Below, in pieces: positions 18,401 to 27,163 of a stretch of 64,000 bases of DNA. The notes under the pieces were generated by a model. That model did no database searches and was not told the DNA's origin. It saw only the letters and a program-made list of their open reading frames with translations. A program made the translations under genes and the position numbers. The DNA comes from CAZLMW01 sp964560875 (lineage in GTDB: Bacteria; Myxococcota_A; UBA9042), in assembly GCA_964560875.1 (NCBI GenBank), contig CAZLMW010000024.1:13200-77199 (forward strand). Direction: 5' to 3'. Numbering within the stretch: the first letter of the stretch is position 1; every line of letters begins with the position of its first letter.

Positions 18401-19714
18401 ACACCGACCGCGGGCACTTGCGATGACGGCGACAAGTGCACGCAGCTCGACACCTGCCAGGGCGGCGGCTGCAAGGGCAAACCGCTGGATATCAAGACCG
18501 CCTGCGACGACGGCAACAACTGCACGACCGACAGCTGCGACAAGGGCAAGGGTTGCCAGAACAAGGCGCTCGCCGACGGCAAGAAGTGCGACGACAGCAA
18601 CGACTGCACCGTCAGCGACCAATGCAAGTCCGGTAAGTGCGCGGGCGGCACCAACGTCTGCGCTTGCAAGGTCGACGCGGACTGCAAGAGCAAAGAAGAC
18701 GGCAACGCGTGCAACGGCACCCTGTTCTGCGACACAAGCGGCGGCGTGAGCCAGTGCAAGATCAACCCGACGACCATCGTCAAGTGCAACACCAGCACCG
18801 ACAACTTCTGCAAGAAGACCGCGTGCAACCCCAACACCGGCAAGTGCGAAGCGGACGTGAAGTCCGACAAGACCCCCTGTAACGCCGACAACTCGGTCTG
18901 TTCGACATCGGACGCGTGCAAATCGGGCAAATGCCTGGCCGGGCCACTGCTGCCATGTGACGACAAGAGCCCCTGCACCGTGGACTCCTGCGACCCGAAG
19001 AAGGGCTGCGTTCACACCGCCAAATCCGGCCCCTGCGACGCGGACGGCAACGCGTGCACCGTCAACGACACCTGTGCGGCGGGCAAATGCGCGGTCGGCA
19101 AGAAGAAGGACTGCAGCGACGGTACGACGTGCACCGAGGACACATGCGACAAGACGTCGGGCAAGTGCGGCTACAAGAACATCGTCACGTCATGCAGCGA
19201 CGGAAGCGCCTGCACGCTCGGAGACAAGTGCGGGACCGACAAGGCCGGCAAGTACACGTGCATCCCGGGCAAGATCGCCGATTGCGACGACTCCAACCCG
19301 TGCACCGTCGACGCGTGCGACAAGGTCAAGGGCTGCGGCAACACGATCGACACGGCCCTGACAGCCCCCTGCTGGTCGGGCGATCCGAAACAACGGTCGG
19401 TGGGCGAATGCAAAGACGGCAAGCAGCGCTGCCAGTCCGATGGATCGCTGGGTAAGTGCCTCGGCAGCAAACTCCCCGCCAACATCGAGCCCTGTGACGC
19501 CAAGGACAACGACTGCGACGGCACGACCGATGAAGGCTGCGCGCCCACCGCGTTCGAAGCGCGGGTCGGCAACGCAGTGCTCGAGGGCAAGGGCAAGAAG
19601 TTCGGCGTTCGAGCGACCGTAGCCGTCAGCGGCGTCGGTGGCGTGTCCAAGACGACAGGCAAGTACGGGGCCGGTTTCGGTTGGTACCAGTGGCTGCGCA
19701 GCTGGCTGAAATAG
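15449..19714 (+). CDS. Giant Cys-rich repeat surface protein with CTxDxC units and MopE-like DNDCDG motifs
   Basis: 1421 residues from the ATG at 15449 (a second ATG follows at once), behind GGGAAGAA. A hydrophobic leader ends near C31 and leads into an Asn/Asp/Thr-rich linker. The body contains about 29 units of the form C-x-D-x3-C-T-x2-x-C-x4-GC, matching the Dictyostelium (slime mold) CTDC repeat. The motif IDNDCDGVSDE, which resembles MopE-type metal-binding segments, precedes the array and KDNDCDGTTDE follows it. A 60-residue tail without cysteines closes the protein. Three copies of a longer element (KEDGNxCNGTLxC and about 90 residues around it) give a super-repeat. It is probably an adhesive or stalk-forming outer-surface protein. 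No catalytic domain is seen. Confidence 0.88.
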   Translation: MMQRTSRGLTGRVPFVVVAATCWLVVSSAGCGDDAAVDSSNKTVDAGNNTENDIAEKDTGSSTTTDTATATDTGTSADAGKAGDTSIQPTCPGNPGCSCGSDDECYSDHCIEVGGAKVCARLCADGCKDNEACVKKGNDQVCVPKWSEVCKPCKANSECQGQGLDKNRCVDRGADGFFCGTVCTKSDECPTGYVCEDLVDVEGAKTRQCVLPANKVCSCSDAAMKVEATTSCKAKHSNGGFCLGERTCLAKGAPGAPTNGGLTACKAPEPATETCDGIDNDCDGVSDEQTCDDNNPCTADSCGGAAGCTYLGDSGKPCDADGSVCTQNDTCKDGKCQPGKAKVCDDNNPCTADSCDPKTGCTTKPEDGSGCNADDNPCTVNDTCKNGQCGAGPKKACESGDDCIQGKCDLTSGACKYTAKAGVPCNDGNPCTNNESCAGEVCKGKLINCDDKSPCTSDSCNPVKGCQHDKTAGPCSDDDKCTEKDACKDGKCVGLAIGVTKACDDDNACTQDSCKSQSGCFHKKLDGTTCSDGNTCTEKDTCKIGKCQAGANACGCTTDADCKTKEDGNLCNGTLHCDASSKTCKIKPGSKVSCDTTVNNACRANACNPKTGVCAITNTTDGTSCDADGSVCTKNDTCKAGKCRPGSPAKCDDNNDCTSDVCDAKKGCTYKANNDPCDADGSKCTQADRCKGGACVAGKAKACDDSEDCTKDVCRASDAVCLYQPLTNTCDDGNKCTLGEKCGQHQVTLAWTCVAQKNLTCNDGNPCTVDKCDANKGCVAQAVPDGAACSDGNKCTTGDTCAGGKCSGKAVAPKLHCNDFNACTDDVCSPSQGCLNKPAGAKTCDDGDKCTTGDKCAAGKCIGGANTCGCATDKDCADKEDGNKCNGTLFCNKTTNKCAINPATVVSCDTSLNTVCQTNGCDPKAGKCVVTKKKDGTPCNADNNVCTGKDACASGTCVPGKLLDCNDNNPCTSDSCDPKGGCVNTPTAGTCDDGDKCTQLDTCQGGGCKGKPLDIKTACDDGNNCTTDSCDKGKGCQNKALADGKKCDDSNDCTVSDQCKSGKCAGGTNVCACKVDADCKSKEDGNACNGTLFCDTSGGVSQCKINPTTIVKCNTSTDNFCKKTACNPNTGKCEADVKSDKTPCNADNSVCSTSDACKSGKCLAGPLLPCDDKSPCTVDSCDPKKGCVHTAKSGPCDADGNACTVNDTCAAGKCAVGKKKDCSDGTTCTEDTCDKTSGKCGYKNIVTSCSDGSACTLGDKCGTDKAGKYTCIPGKIADCDDSNPCTVDACDKVKGCGNTIDTALTAPCWSGDPKQRSVGECKDGKQRCQSDGSLGKCLGSKLPANIEPCDAKDNDCDGTTDEGCAPTAFEARVGNAVLEGKGKKFGVRATVAVSGVGGVSKTTGKYGAGFGWYQWLRSWLK
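16319..19335 (+). repeat. Coding array of CTxDxC Cys repeats
   Basis: Within the giant gene, units of about 35-45 codons with the core C-T-x-D-x-C recur about 29 times. Three larger blocks starting near 17.10, 18.05 and 18.66 kb share KEDGN, CNGTL and a conserved C-K-x-N-P-x-T/S element. The codons have drifted between units, so the similarity is in the protein more than in the DNA. This suggests an old array under purifying selection, not recent slippage. Confidence 0.85.
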
Positions 19715-19746
19715 CGCGTGACGGCAACCGCGGTCGCGCGAACCAA

Positions 19747-20451
19747 TCAACTTCTCTTCGACGCACGCGCCTTGGCTTTGCGCTTTGTGGCGGTGGCTCG
19801 AGCTCGTTTGGATTCCTCGGCAGCCCGTGTCTTGAGCCCGGCCCAACCGCAGATCGGACAGTCCGCCCACTCATGCCGCAGCGCCGGGCAGAAGTCGCGC
19901 CCAAAGTAGATGATCTGCAGGTGCAGGCGGTTCCAGGACTCGCGGGGAAACAGCGCTTTGAGGTCAGCTTCGGTGCGATCGACATTTTTGCCGCTGCTCA
20001 GGCCCCAGCGCCACGCGAGCCGGTGGATGTGGGTGTCGACGGGGAACGCGGGCACGCCGAAAGCCTGGGCCATGACGACGGACGCGGTCTTGTGGCCGAC
20101 ACCGGGCAGGCGTTCGAGCGCTTCGAAGTCGGCGGGAACCTCGCCGTTGTGTTCGTCGAGAAGCATCCTGCTGAGCGTGAAGATCGCCTTGGATTTTTGC
20201 GGGGAAAGGCCACAGGGCTTGATGATCGCGCGGATCTCTTCGACCGACAGCTTCACCATCGCCGCGGGGTTGGGCGCGACGGCAAACAGCTTCGGCGTGA
20301 TCTGGTTGACCTTCTTGTCGGTGCACTGCGCGCTCAGCAGGACGGCAACGAGCAACGTGTACGAATCGACGTGGTCGAGGGGGATCGGAACCTCGGGGTA
20401 CAGGTCGTCGAGAATCGCGTGGATTCGCGCCGCTTTTTCCGTCTTTTTCAT
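19747..20451 (-). CDS. nth: Endonuclease III-like DNA glycosylase
   Basis: 234 residues from the ATG at 20451, preceded by GGAG. The helix-hairpin-helix reads LPGVGHKTASVV with the catalytic lysine K121, and the catalytic Asp is D139 in VDTH, so both active-site residues are present. In EndoIII a 4Fe-4S cluster is bound by C-x6-C-x2-C-x5-C. Here the C-terminus has C-x9-C-x2-C and then a Lys/Arg/Ala-rich tail without a fourth Cys, so the cluster is probably absent or altered. It should remove oxidised pyrimidines from DNA and nick the backbone by beta-elimination. It is convergent with the giant Cys-rich gene and 87 bp divergent from the porin. Confidence 0.88.
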   Translation of the reverse strand: MKKTEKAARIHAILDDLYPEVPIPLDHVDSYTLLVAVLLSAQCTDKKVNQITPKLFAVAPNPAAMVKLSVEEIRAIIKPCGLSPQKSKAIFTLSRMLLDEHNGEVPADFEALERLPGVGHKTASVVMAQAFGVPAFPVDTHIHRLAWRWGLSSGKNVDRTEADLKALFPRESWNRLHLQIIYFGRDFCPALRHEWADCPICGWAGLKTRAAEESKRARATATKRKAKARASKRS

Positions 20452-20538
20452 CGTTTCTCCACGCCCCGAGCAGGGGCCGGTCACGCTTCTGTTTGGAGGG
20501 TCGGTCTGCTAAGTTCCGCGCGCCTACAGGAGTCTGCG

Positions 20539-21846
20539 ATGAACCGTTGCCCCGCGCTTCTTTCGACGCCGCGAATCGCGCTACCGACCGTCTTGGTTGC
20601 GGCGGCTTTGCTGCTTGCCACGGCCCCCGCCGTCGCACAAGCCCCAGTTCCCAATGCTGCAGCCCCCAAAGCCGACGACAAGGACGCCGCCGCGCTCAAC
20701 CCCGGCAACGGAAAGAGCAACAAACTCGACGCGCTGCCCGGCACCGACCCTGGCTTCAAGTCGCCCGGCTACAGCAAACACTACCCCGGCATGGCGCTGG
20801 TGCGACGCGGCGAGCTGATGGTGCGCCTGCGTGCGCGCATCGAGACGCGTATTGGCCTGTGGGCGCAAGGTGCCGAAAAGCAGGAGGCGATGTTCGTCAA
20901 CGGCGACCAGGTGGAGCGCGTCGGTTTCGGCATTCCACGGGCCCGAATCGGCCTCAGCGGTGAGGTTGCCAAGCACATCCCCTTCGTCATCGTCACCGAC
21001 CTCGCGCGGGGCGGCGGCGACACCGAAGGCAAGTACCTGCTCGACGCGTGGGTGGGCTACGAGCGCTTCCACTACTTCAAGTTCTACCTCGGCGCGCGCA
21101 CCGTTCCATTCGCGCGTTCGGCGATCCTCAGCAGCGCCGACGCCGGTCTCTCCGAGCGTTCCCGAGCCGGTGACGCGATGGCGCCGTTTCGCCAGGTGGG
21201 ACTGACCGTGGCGGGCGACTACGACCTGTTGGGCCTTGGCTGGCGACTTGGTGTCTACAACGCATTCGAGCGCCATTCCGTGTTCTACCGGGGCCACGTC
21301 AACGCGACCGGTCTGCGCGGCAACCGATTCCACGGCGTGTCGGTGGTCGGCCGCCTGCAGCTGGAGCCGCTCGGACCCGTGGGCATGGAGATCGCCGATC
21401 TCGACGGCGGCGGCCTGCGTATCCATGTTGGCGGCGGCTACTACAACAACGGCGCGAAGACGACCTCGACCACCGGCATGGAGGCCGACTTGCACGTCAA
21501 GGTCCACGGTTTCCACCTCTTCGTCGAGTGGATCGCCGACAGCGCCGACCCCGTGGAGGAGCCCACCACGACCACCACCATCCCGCAGGACGTCCAGCGC
21601 CAAGCCATCACCGCCGAGCTCGGGTACACGTTGGGCAAGAACGGCCTCGCCGTGCGCACCGAGCTCATCGACCCGGACACCGCCAAGGAAGACAACCGCG
21701 ACGAAATGTGGCTGTCGGTCGCGTTCAACCACCACTTCATCCGCAACATCGCCCGCTTCTCGCTGCAGTTTGACCACCGCGAGGAGCTGGCCGGGCAGCC
21801 GCGCGACAACGACGCGGTGTTCGGCAAGCTGGCGCTGAGGTTTTGA
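20539..21846 (+). CDS. Outer-membrane porin-like beta-barrel protein
   Basis: 435 residues from the ATG at 20539, behind CAGGAG. A signal peptide ends near the AxA of VAQA, and a Pro/Ala/Asp-rich stretch follows. The rest is alternating hydrophobic strands with aromatic girdles and a final Phe (LALRF), the usual sign of an outer-membrane barrel. The length and RARIGLSGEV/FHYFKFYLGA segments suggest an OprO/OprP-type anion porin, but the substrate cannot be read from the sequence. It is the first gene of a tight four-gene group: it overlaps the start of the PHP lipoprotein by one base. Confidence 0.75.
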   Translation: MNRCPALLSTPRIALPTVLVAAALLLATAPAVAQAPVPNAAAPKADDKDAAALNPGNGKSNKLDALPGTDPGFKSPGYSKHYPGMALVRRGELMVRLRARIETRIGLWAQGAEKQEAMFVNGDQVERVGFGIPRARIGLSGEVAKHIPFVIVTDLARGGGDTEGKYLLDAWVGYERFHYFKFYLGARTVPFARSAILSSADAGLSERSRAGDAMAPFRQVGLTVAGDYDLLGLGWRLGVYNAFERHSVFYRGHVNATGLRGNRFHGVSVVGRLQLEPLGPVGMEIADLDGGGLRIHVGGGYYNNGAKTTSTTGMEADLHVKVHGFHLFVEWIADSADPVEEPTTTTTIPQDVQRQAITAELGYTLGKNGLAVRTELIDPDTAKEDNRDEMWLSVAFNHHFIRNIARFSLQFDHREELAGQPRDNDAVFGKLALRF

Positions 21847-24800
21847 TGGCCCGCGCTCGCACCCATAAGCCGATGATGTCGGGCTGTTCGCTGGCGTTCG
21901 CGCTGGTGCTGGCGGCGTTTTCGCTCGGCCTCGCGGGCTGCTCGCAGGAGACGCCCAACCTGCTGCGCGCCAAGAAGATCGAGACCCGTTACGAGCTGGT
22001 CGGCGGTCCGGTCGCGTATGCCGACATCGGCGATTACCTGATCGAAAACGACAAGATCCGCGTTGCCGTGCTCGACACCAAGCGTTCGTGGGGTCCCGGC
22101 GTGTACGGCGGCTCACTTGTCGACGCCGATATCCGCCGCAACGATGATCGCTTCGGTGAAGGCAACGGCCGCGATAGGTTCGCCGAAGTCTTCCCGATGA
22201 CCAACCTGCTGGTGCCCGCCCCGCTCGGCAGCTCGGTGAAGGTCGTCAACGACGGCTCGGACGGCAAGGAAGCGATCGTGCGCGTCGAAGGCGACGGCTA
22301 CGCGATGATCTATGCGCTGTATGCCCTGCGCGCCAACAAGCAGCTGCTGCAAGACGTCGTCCAGTTCAAGAACGTGCAAGCCAACGTGTGGTTTTCGACC
22401 GACTACAGCCTGCGCCCCGGCGAGTCGTTTGTGCGCATGAAGACGACCGTGCGCTTGCCCGAAGATCCGCAAAAAGACTGGGCCGGTGAGTTCTGCAAGA
22501 CCGATGCGGACTGCAACGACGACACGCTCATCTGCGTCAAGAAGGACGGCAAGGCCGAGGGCGAATGCGGCTGCAAGCCGGTCACCGATTGCAAGGTCGA
22601 TTGCGGCAAGGCGGCCGACGGCGTGCCGATGTCTTTCGCCGTGAGCGTAACGACGGGCTGCTACGTCTGTCCGACCGACATCAAGGGCTGCAGCAAGACC
22701 GTGCAGATGGACGTCGCGACCGGAAGCGAGGCCGTGATCGGCACCCTGCTCGGCGACTCCCCCTTCACCGCCGGCCAGCCCGGGTTCGGGCCCAAGCTCG
22801 AGAACAAGGGCGGCATCGGCGGCGGCGACTTCCTCTTCTTCGGCAAGTACAACAAGCAGTTTGTACCCGGCGCCGGCTTCGACCAGCAAAAGGCGGTGTG
22901 GGACGCGTGGTTCGCCGGCCGCGACACGTTCGCCAAGCCGTTCGTCTTCGATTGGGTGGCCGCGGTCGGCGGCGACGTTTCATACGCGTACTACACGGTG
23001 AAGAAGAACGCCTCGGACCCCGATCCCAAGGTCGGCGTGCCGGTCTTCACGTCCACCGCCACGCCGTTCATCTCGGCGACGAAGAACTGCAAGGTCGACA
23101 GCAAAGACGACAAGGAATGCGACTCGCAGCGGCTCTTCACGTACGAGCGCTTTCTCGCCGTCGGTGCGGGTGACGTGGCTTCGGTCCAGGAGATCATCGC
23201 GGGCCATCGCGGCACACCGACCGGAACGCTGCGCGGCTACGTGCGGTGGCGCGACACCGGCGACGCGGCCAGCAACTCGCATGTCCTGGTTTTCAACGAC
23301 CCCAAACCGGGCACCGACTGGAACGCCGAAGGCATCGACAAACTCGTCGCCGCCAACTACGACAAGATTGGTTCATCCGGCGTGCTCAACGCAATCGACG
23401 CCGATCGCGGCATGGACATCGTCGAAGATGGCGATTTCGACGCGAAGATGCCGGCCGGCAACTACGTCGTTGTTGCGACCGACAAGCACCGCGTCGTCCA
23501 CGGCGACCTCATCTCGGTGACGCTCGACGCCGGCAAGGAGCAGATCTTCCTGCCCAGCCTGCCAAGCCCAGGCCACATCCAGATCCGCACCACCGACCAG
23601 TCCGGCCAACGCATCCCGGCCAAAGCGACGGTCGTGCGCCTCGGCGATGACGGAAAGGCTCTCTATGCCGATGGCGGTCGCCGCGTTTACCTCGGCCAGG
23701 GTCGCATCGGCAGCGGGGTGCAAGACATCGACGTGTCCGCCGACGGAACGTTCGACATCCCGGTCGCCGAGGGCCGCTACCGCGTCGTGGTCAGCCACGG
23801 CATCGAGTACGGCATCCACGACGAGAACAACTTCGTGGTCCACCACGGCGAGGTCTACAAGATCGCCGCACGCGTTGTTCGCGAGGTCGACACGACCGGT
23901 TGGGCGTCCGGCGACTTCCACCTCCACCAGCGACCCAGCTTCGACTCGGGCATGCCGCTGGACAAACGCGTCCGAACCATCGTCGCCGAGGGCCTGGACT
24001 ACGTCGCGTCGACCGATCACGACGTCGTCACCGACTTCTCGCCGCATATCCTCGCCGCGAGCCTGCAAAAATGGGTCAAGAGCGTCGTCGGCGTCGAGAT
24101 CAGCACCCTCGACATGGGCCACTTCATCGGCTTCCCGGTCCAATACCACGAGCTTCAAATCCCGGCTCACGGTGCCGTGGACTGGTACTGCATGAGCAGC
24201 GATAGGCTTGTTGACCACGTCGTTTTCGACCGCAACGGTTTCAAGCTCGACGACGGCGGCATCGACAAGAAGTCCCGACCGACGACGATCATCGCCCACC
24301 CGCGCGACGGATTCCTGGGTTGGGCCGACCAGATGGGGCTCGATCACTTCAGCATGACCCGCAAGCTGAGCTCGACGATGGCCGACAACCAGATCTTCCG
24401 CACGGTCACCTGCGACCACGACGCCATGGAGGTGTTCAACGCCAAGCGCTACGACCTGATCCGGACACCGACGGTCTGGGAAATCCAGGTCTTCGAACGC
24501 TGCATGGAGCGCATTCGACTCGGGGGGCTCGATCTCCAGACCGGCAAGACCGACACGAAGAAGGCGATGGCGGCGCTTGAGAAGGCATGTCCCGAGCTCG
24601 CGGCAAAGAAGCTCACCAAGCTGACGACCTGTCCGGAAGGCGACTCGATCCGCGACTGCAAGATGCGCCATCGACGGGCGCTTTCCCTGGTGATCAACAA
24701 CGAGATCCTGCGGCGCACTCCCGCTGAACAGAAGGCCATTTGGAAGCACAAGGGCGGCAAGGACGCCAAGGACCCGGCCGACGCGGTTTCGGCCCGCGAC

Positions 24801-25832
24801 GCGCTCAACAAACACTGCCTCGTGGACACGCAGAGCGGCAGCATCGAGATCGACGCCAAGCAGCTCGATAAGCCGCTTGAGAAGGTGGTCGAGAAGAAGT
24901 ACTGGGATGAGCCCTGCCCCGAACGAACCGGCGTGATGGACGACTACTTCCGGTTGCTCGAATACGGGCTGGTCAAGGCCGGAATCGGTGGTTCGGACAG
25001 TCACGCCGGTAGCCTCGAGCCGGGTATGCCGCGCAATTGGATCCGCAGCACACGCGACGATCCGTCGGCGCTAGATCGACGCGAACTGGCTGAAAACATG
25101 CGTAAATCGCAGGTCATCGCCAGCTACGGTCCGTTCGTCGACGTGAGCGTGGCGGGCAAGGGACCCGGCGATACGGTCGCGGCGACCGGCAAGGCGGACG
25201 TGAAGTTGAAGATCCAGACAGCGTCGTGGTTTGGCATCGATCGCGTCGAGATCTACGTCAATGGCCAGGTCGTGAAGGTCCTGGAGGCCGGCAAGGACAT
25301 CAAGAGCGTGCCCGCCGACATCGTTGATTACGATGCAACGATCAGCGTCGACATTCCCAAGCGTGACTCGTGGATCGTCGTTGTCGCGATGGGTTTGGGG
25401 GCGCAGCACGAGATGCGGCCGATGTACCTCGATGTGCCGTTTGGCGAGCTGCAACTGCCCCGTTTGGCGTCGATGGCGTTCGCGAAGATCCCGCTGGCGA
25501 GCGCGGTGTTCAGCCGCCCGGTTCTGTTCCCCGACTTCTATCCGGTGCGGCCGTACGCGATGACGAACGCGATCCTGGTCGACACCGACGGCAACGGCGC
25601 CTACGACGCGCCGCACAAACGTCCGCCGTTCTGCTCGCCCAAGTGCGACACGAAGACGGGCGCGTTGCTCAGCGACTCGAAGACCAAGTGCACCGACATC
25701 CAGAGCGATTACGTTTGCCTCGAGCCCGAGGGGCGTTGCGGCATCGACATTCCGGGCACCTGCGACATCTACACAGCGATCACAAAGGGCGCGCTGCGTG
25801 ACCTGACCGGCCACGCGGGGATGTCACCGTGA
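21846..25832 (+). CDS. Large PHP-domain lipoprotein (CehA/McbA-like)
   Basis: 1328 residues. The start ATG at 21846 shares its A with the porin stop (TGATG), which indicates coupled translation. A strict lipobox (GLAGC, C32) is followed by a beta-rich N-terminal region. A Cys-rich insert lies at about 215-285 (CNDD, CGCK and C-x2-C elements). A PHP-type metal-dependent phosphoesterase-like domain begins near residue 685 with GDFHLHQ and STDHD (about 722), then IAHPRDG and SDSHAGSL. These His/Asp motifs fit a three-metal PHP centre. CehA/McbA hydrolases are relatives, but the substrate is unknown. It is probably anchored in the periplasm or at the outer membrane next to the porin. Confidence 0.85.
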   Translation: MARARTHKPMMSGCSLAFALVLAAFSLGLAGCSQETPNLLRAKKIETRYELVGGPVAYADIGDYLIENDKIRVAVLDTKRSWGPGVYGGSLVDADIRRNDDRFGEGNGRDRFAEVFPMTNLLVPAPLGSSVKVVNDGSDGKEAIVRVEGDGYAMIYALYALRANKQLLQDVVQFKNVQANVWFSTDYSLRPGESFVRMKTTVRLPEDPQKDWAGEFCKTDADCNDDTLICVKKDGKAEGECGCKPVTDCKVDCGKAADGVPMSFAVSVTTGCYVCPTDIKGCSKTVQMDVATGSEAVIGTLLGDSPFTAGQPGFGPKLENKGGIGGGDFLFFGKYNKQFVPGAGFDQQKAVWDAWFAGRDTFAKPFVFDWVAAVGGDVSYAYYTVKKNASDPDPKVGVPVFTSTATPFISATKNCKVDSKDDKECDSQRLFTYERFLAVGAGDVASVQEIIAGHRGTPTGTLRGYVRWRDTGDAASNSHVLVFNDPKPGTDWNAEGIDKLVAANYDKIGSSGVLNAIDADRGMDIVEDGDFDAKMPAGNYVVVATDKHRVVHGDLISVTLDAGKEQIFLPSLPSPGHIQIRTTDQSGQRIPAKATVVRLGDDGKALYADGGRRVYLGQGRIGSGVQDIDVSADGTFDIPVAEGRYRVVVSHGIEYGIHDENNFVVHHGEVYKIAARVVREVDTTGWASGDFHLHQRPSFDSGMPLDKRVRTIVAEGLDYVASTDHDVVTDFSPHILAASLQKWVKSVVGVEISTLDMGHFIGFPVQYHELQIPAHGAVDWYCMSSDRLVDHVVFDRNGFKLDDGGIDKKSRPTTIIAHPRDGFLGWADQMGLDHFSMTRKLSSTMADNQIFRTVTCDHDAMEVFNAKRYDLIRTPTVWEIQVFERCMERIRLGGLDLQTGKTDTKKAMAALEKACPELAAKKLTKLTTCPEGDSIRDCKMRHRRALSLVINNEILRRTPAEQKAIWKHKGGKDAKDPADAVSARDALNKHCLVDTQSGSIEIDAKQLDKPLEKVVEKKYWDEPCPERTGVMDDYFRLLEYGLVKAGIGGSDSHAGSLEPGMPRNWIRSTRDDPSALDRRELAENMRKSQVIASYGPFVDVSVAGKGPGDTVAATGKADVKLKIQTASWFGIDRVEIYVNGQVVKVLEAGKDIKSVPADIVDYDATISVDIPKRDSWIVVVAMGLGAQHEMRPMYLDVPFGELQLPRLASMAFAKIPLASAVFSRPVLFPDFYPVRPYAMTNAILVDTDGNGAYDAPHKRPPFCSPKCDTKTGALLSDSKTKCTDIQSDYVCLEPEGRCGIDIPGTCDIYTAITKGALRDLTGHAGMSP

Positions 25833-26227
25833 CGACCGAGGGGCCCGTCAAGGGTGAGCCGAAGCCGTCCGCCGAGCCCGCGGTGGATCTTCCCGACGCG
25901 TCTGTTGCACCGTCGGTCGACGCTGTAGCTGCCCTGCCCCCGGATCCAAGCGACGATCGCGAGATCGCCGAAACCCTCCAGCGAATGGAGAGCAAGCCGC
26001 CGCTGTACCGGTTTTTCCGCGGCGCCATGTACGGCATCTACCTGGTCGTCGCGGCGTGGATCGTGCTCGCAATCGCGGTGTCTTCCTGGCGCAGCGTGTA
26101 CGGCAAGGACGGCCAGGCGCTCAAACAACGTGCCGTCGACAACGCGCCGGTCTCGGCGACGACGTTGGGCGAGCCGATCCCACCTCAACAGCGGGCCCCC
26201 GGCGCGAAAGCGTCGCCGACGGAGTAG
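25829..26227 (+). CDS. Small single-pass membrane protein
   Basis: 132 residues from a GTG at 25829 that overlaps the PHP gene stop by four bases (GTGA). The N-terminal 55 residues are Pro/Ala/Asp-rich and probably disordered. One membrane helix lies at about 66-86 (GIYLVVAAWIVLAIAV) and is followed by a polar tail. No family is recognised. Its place between the PHP lipoprotein and the SDR gene, with overlaps on one side and three bases on the other, suggests it works with one of them, perhaps as an anchor. Confidence 0.7.
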   Translation: MTTEGPVKGEPKPSAEPAVDLPDASVAPSVDAVAALPPDPSDDREIAETLQRMESKPPLYRFFRGAMYGIYLVVAAWIVLAIAVSSWRSVYGKDGQALKQRAVDNAPVSATTLGEPIPPQQRAPGAKASPTE

Positions 26228-26230
26228 ACA

Positions 26231-27052
26231 ATGGTTCAATCGACCGTGAAATTGCCGCAGAGCGAGCTCATGGCGGCCCTGAATGCGCGCCCCAAACACG
26301 TGTTTGTGACCGGCGCGTCGCGGGGAATCGGCGAGTCCATCGCGCGCCGCCTCGGCGAAGGCAACTACAACCTGTCGCTCGCCGCACGGTCGTACAACCG
26401 CTTGCTCGGCCTCGCGATGGACCTGGGCACCGAGCGTGCACACGCGCTCCGGCTCGATCTCGAAGACCAGCGCAGCATCGACGAGTCGGTCGTCGCCGCC
26501 GAGTCGCGTTTCGGACCCATCGACATCCTCATCTGCAACGCCGGCGTCAACCTGTCGACCCCGCTCGACGACTGCACCGCCCAAGCACGTGAGCGCTTTC
26601 GCAAGGTGATCGACGTCAACCTCATCGGCACCTATTTCCTCGCGCAGCTGGTCTCCCAGCACATGCCGACCGGCGGGCGTATCGTCTTCATCGGCTCGGT
26701 CTTGGCCCGGTTCGGCGTACCCGGCTCGCACGCCTACACCGCCAGCAAGCACGCCGTTATGGGGCTCGTCCGCGGCATGGCGCAGGAGCTCTCAGGCCGC
26801 AATATCCGCGTCAACTCGGTCAACCCGGGCTGGGTCGACACGAAGATGGCCCACCAGGCCATGAAGCGCATCGCGACCGAGATGGGTCGTCCGGTCCAGA
26901 CCGTCATGCAGGAGATGCTCGGCAATCAGCCCGTCAAGCGGATGATCAAGCCATCGGAAGTGGCGTCGTACGTGCAGTTCCTGGTCGGCCAGGAAGGTGA
27001 CGCGATCACCGGTCAGGGCATCGATATCTCGTGCGGCTCGGTGATGGTGTAG
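26231..27052 (+). CDS. Short-chain dehydrogenase/reductase (SDR)
   Basis: 273 residues. It has the NAD(P) loop TGASRGIG (about 27-34), the NAG motif (CNAGVN), the catalytic Ser region and YTASK, the classical Tyr-x3-Lys pair. The last 40 residues hold the usual substrate-side loop (GQGIDISCG). It starts three bases after the small membrane gene, so it is the last gene of the porin operon. The substrate cannot be told. An FabG-like 3-oxoacyl-ACP reductase is possible by the pattern, but the genome context points elsewhere. Confidence 0.88.
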   Translation: MVQSTVKLPQSELMAALNARPKHVFVTGASRGIGESIARRLGEGNYNLSLAARSYNRLLGLAMDLGTERAHALRLDLEDQRSIDESVVAAESRFGPIDILICNAGVNLSTPLDDCTAQARERFRKVIDVNLIGTYFLAQLVSQHMPTGGRIVFIGSVLARFGVPGSHAYTASKHAVMGLVRGMAQELSGRNIRVNSVNPGWVDTKMAHQAMKRIATEMGRPVQTVMQEMLGNQPVKRMIKPSEVASYVQFLVGQEGDAITGQGIDISCGSVMV

Positions 27053-27163
27053 TGTCTCGTTACAGGGGAAACGACAAGTTGACGGAAACGAGATACAGCC
27101 GCGCAGCGGAGGTTGGGGTGAGGCACGAAAACGACGCCCACTGCCGCCAAACAACGCGGGCCG

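Noticed and set aside
15449..19714. Possible CRISPR or other DNA repeat array
   Set aside because: The periodicity comes from coding CTxDxC units with variable length and drifted codons. There is no constant repeat with unique spacers.
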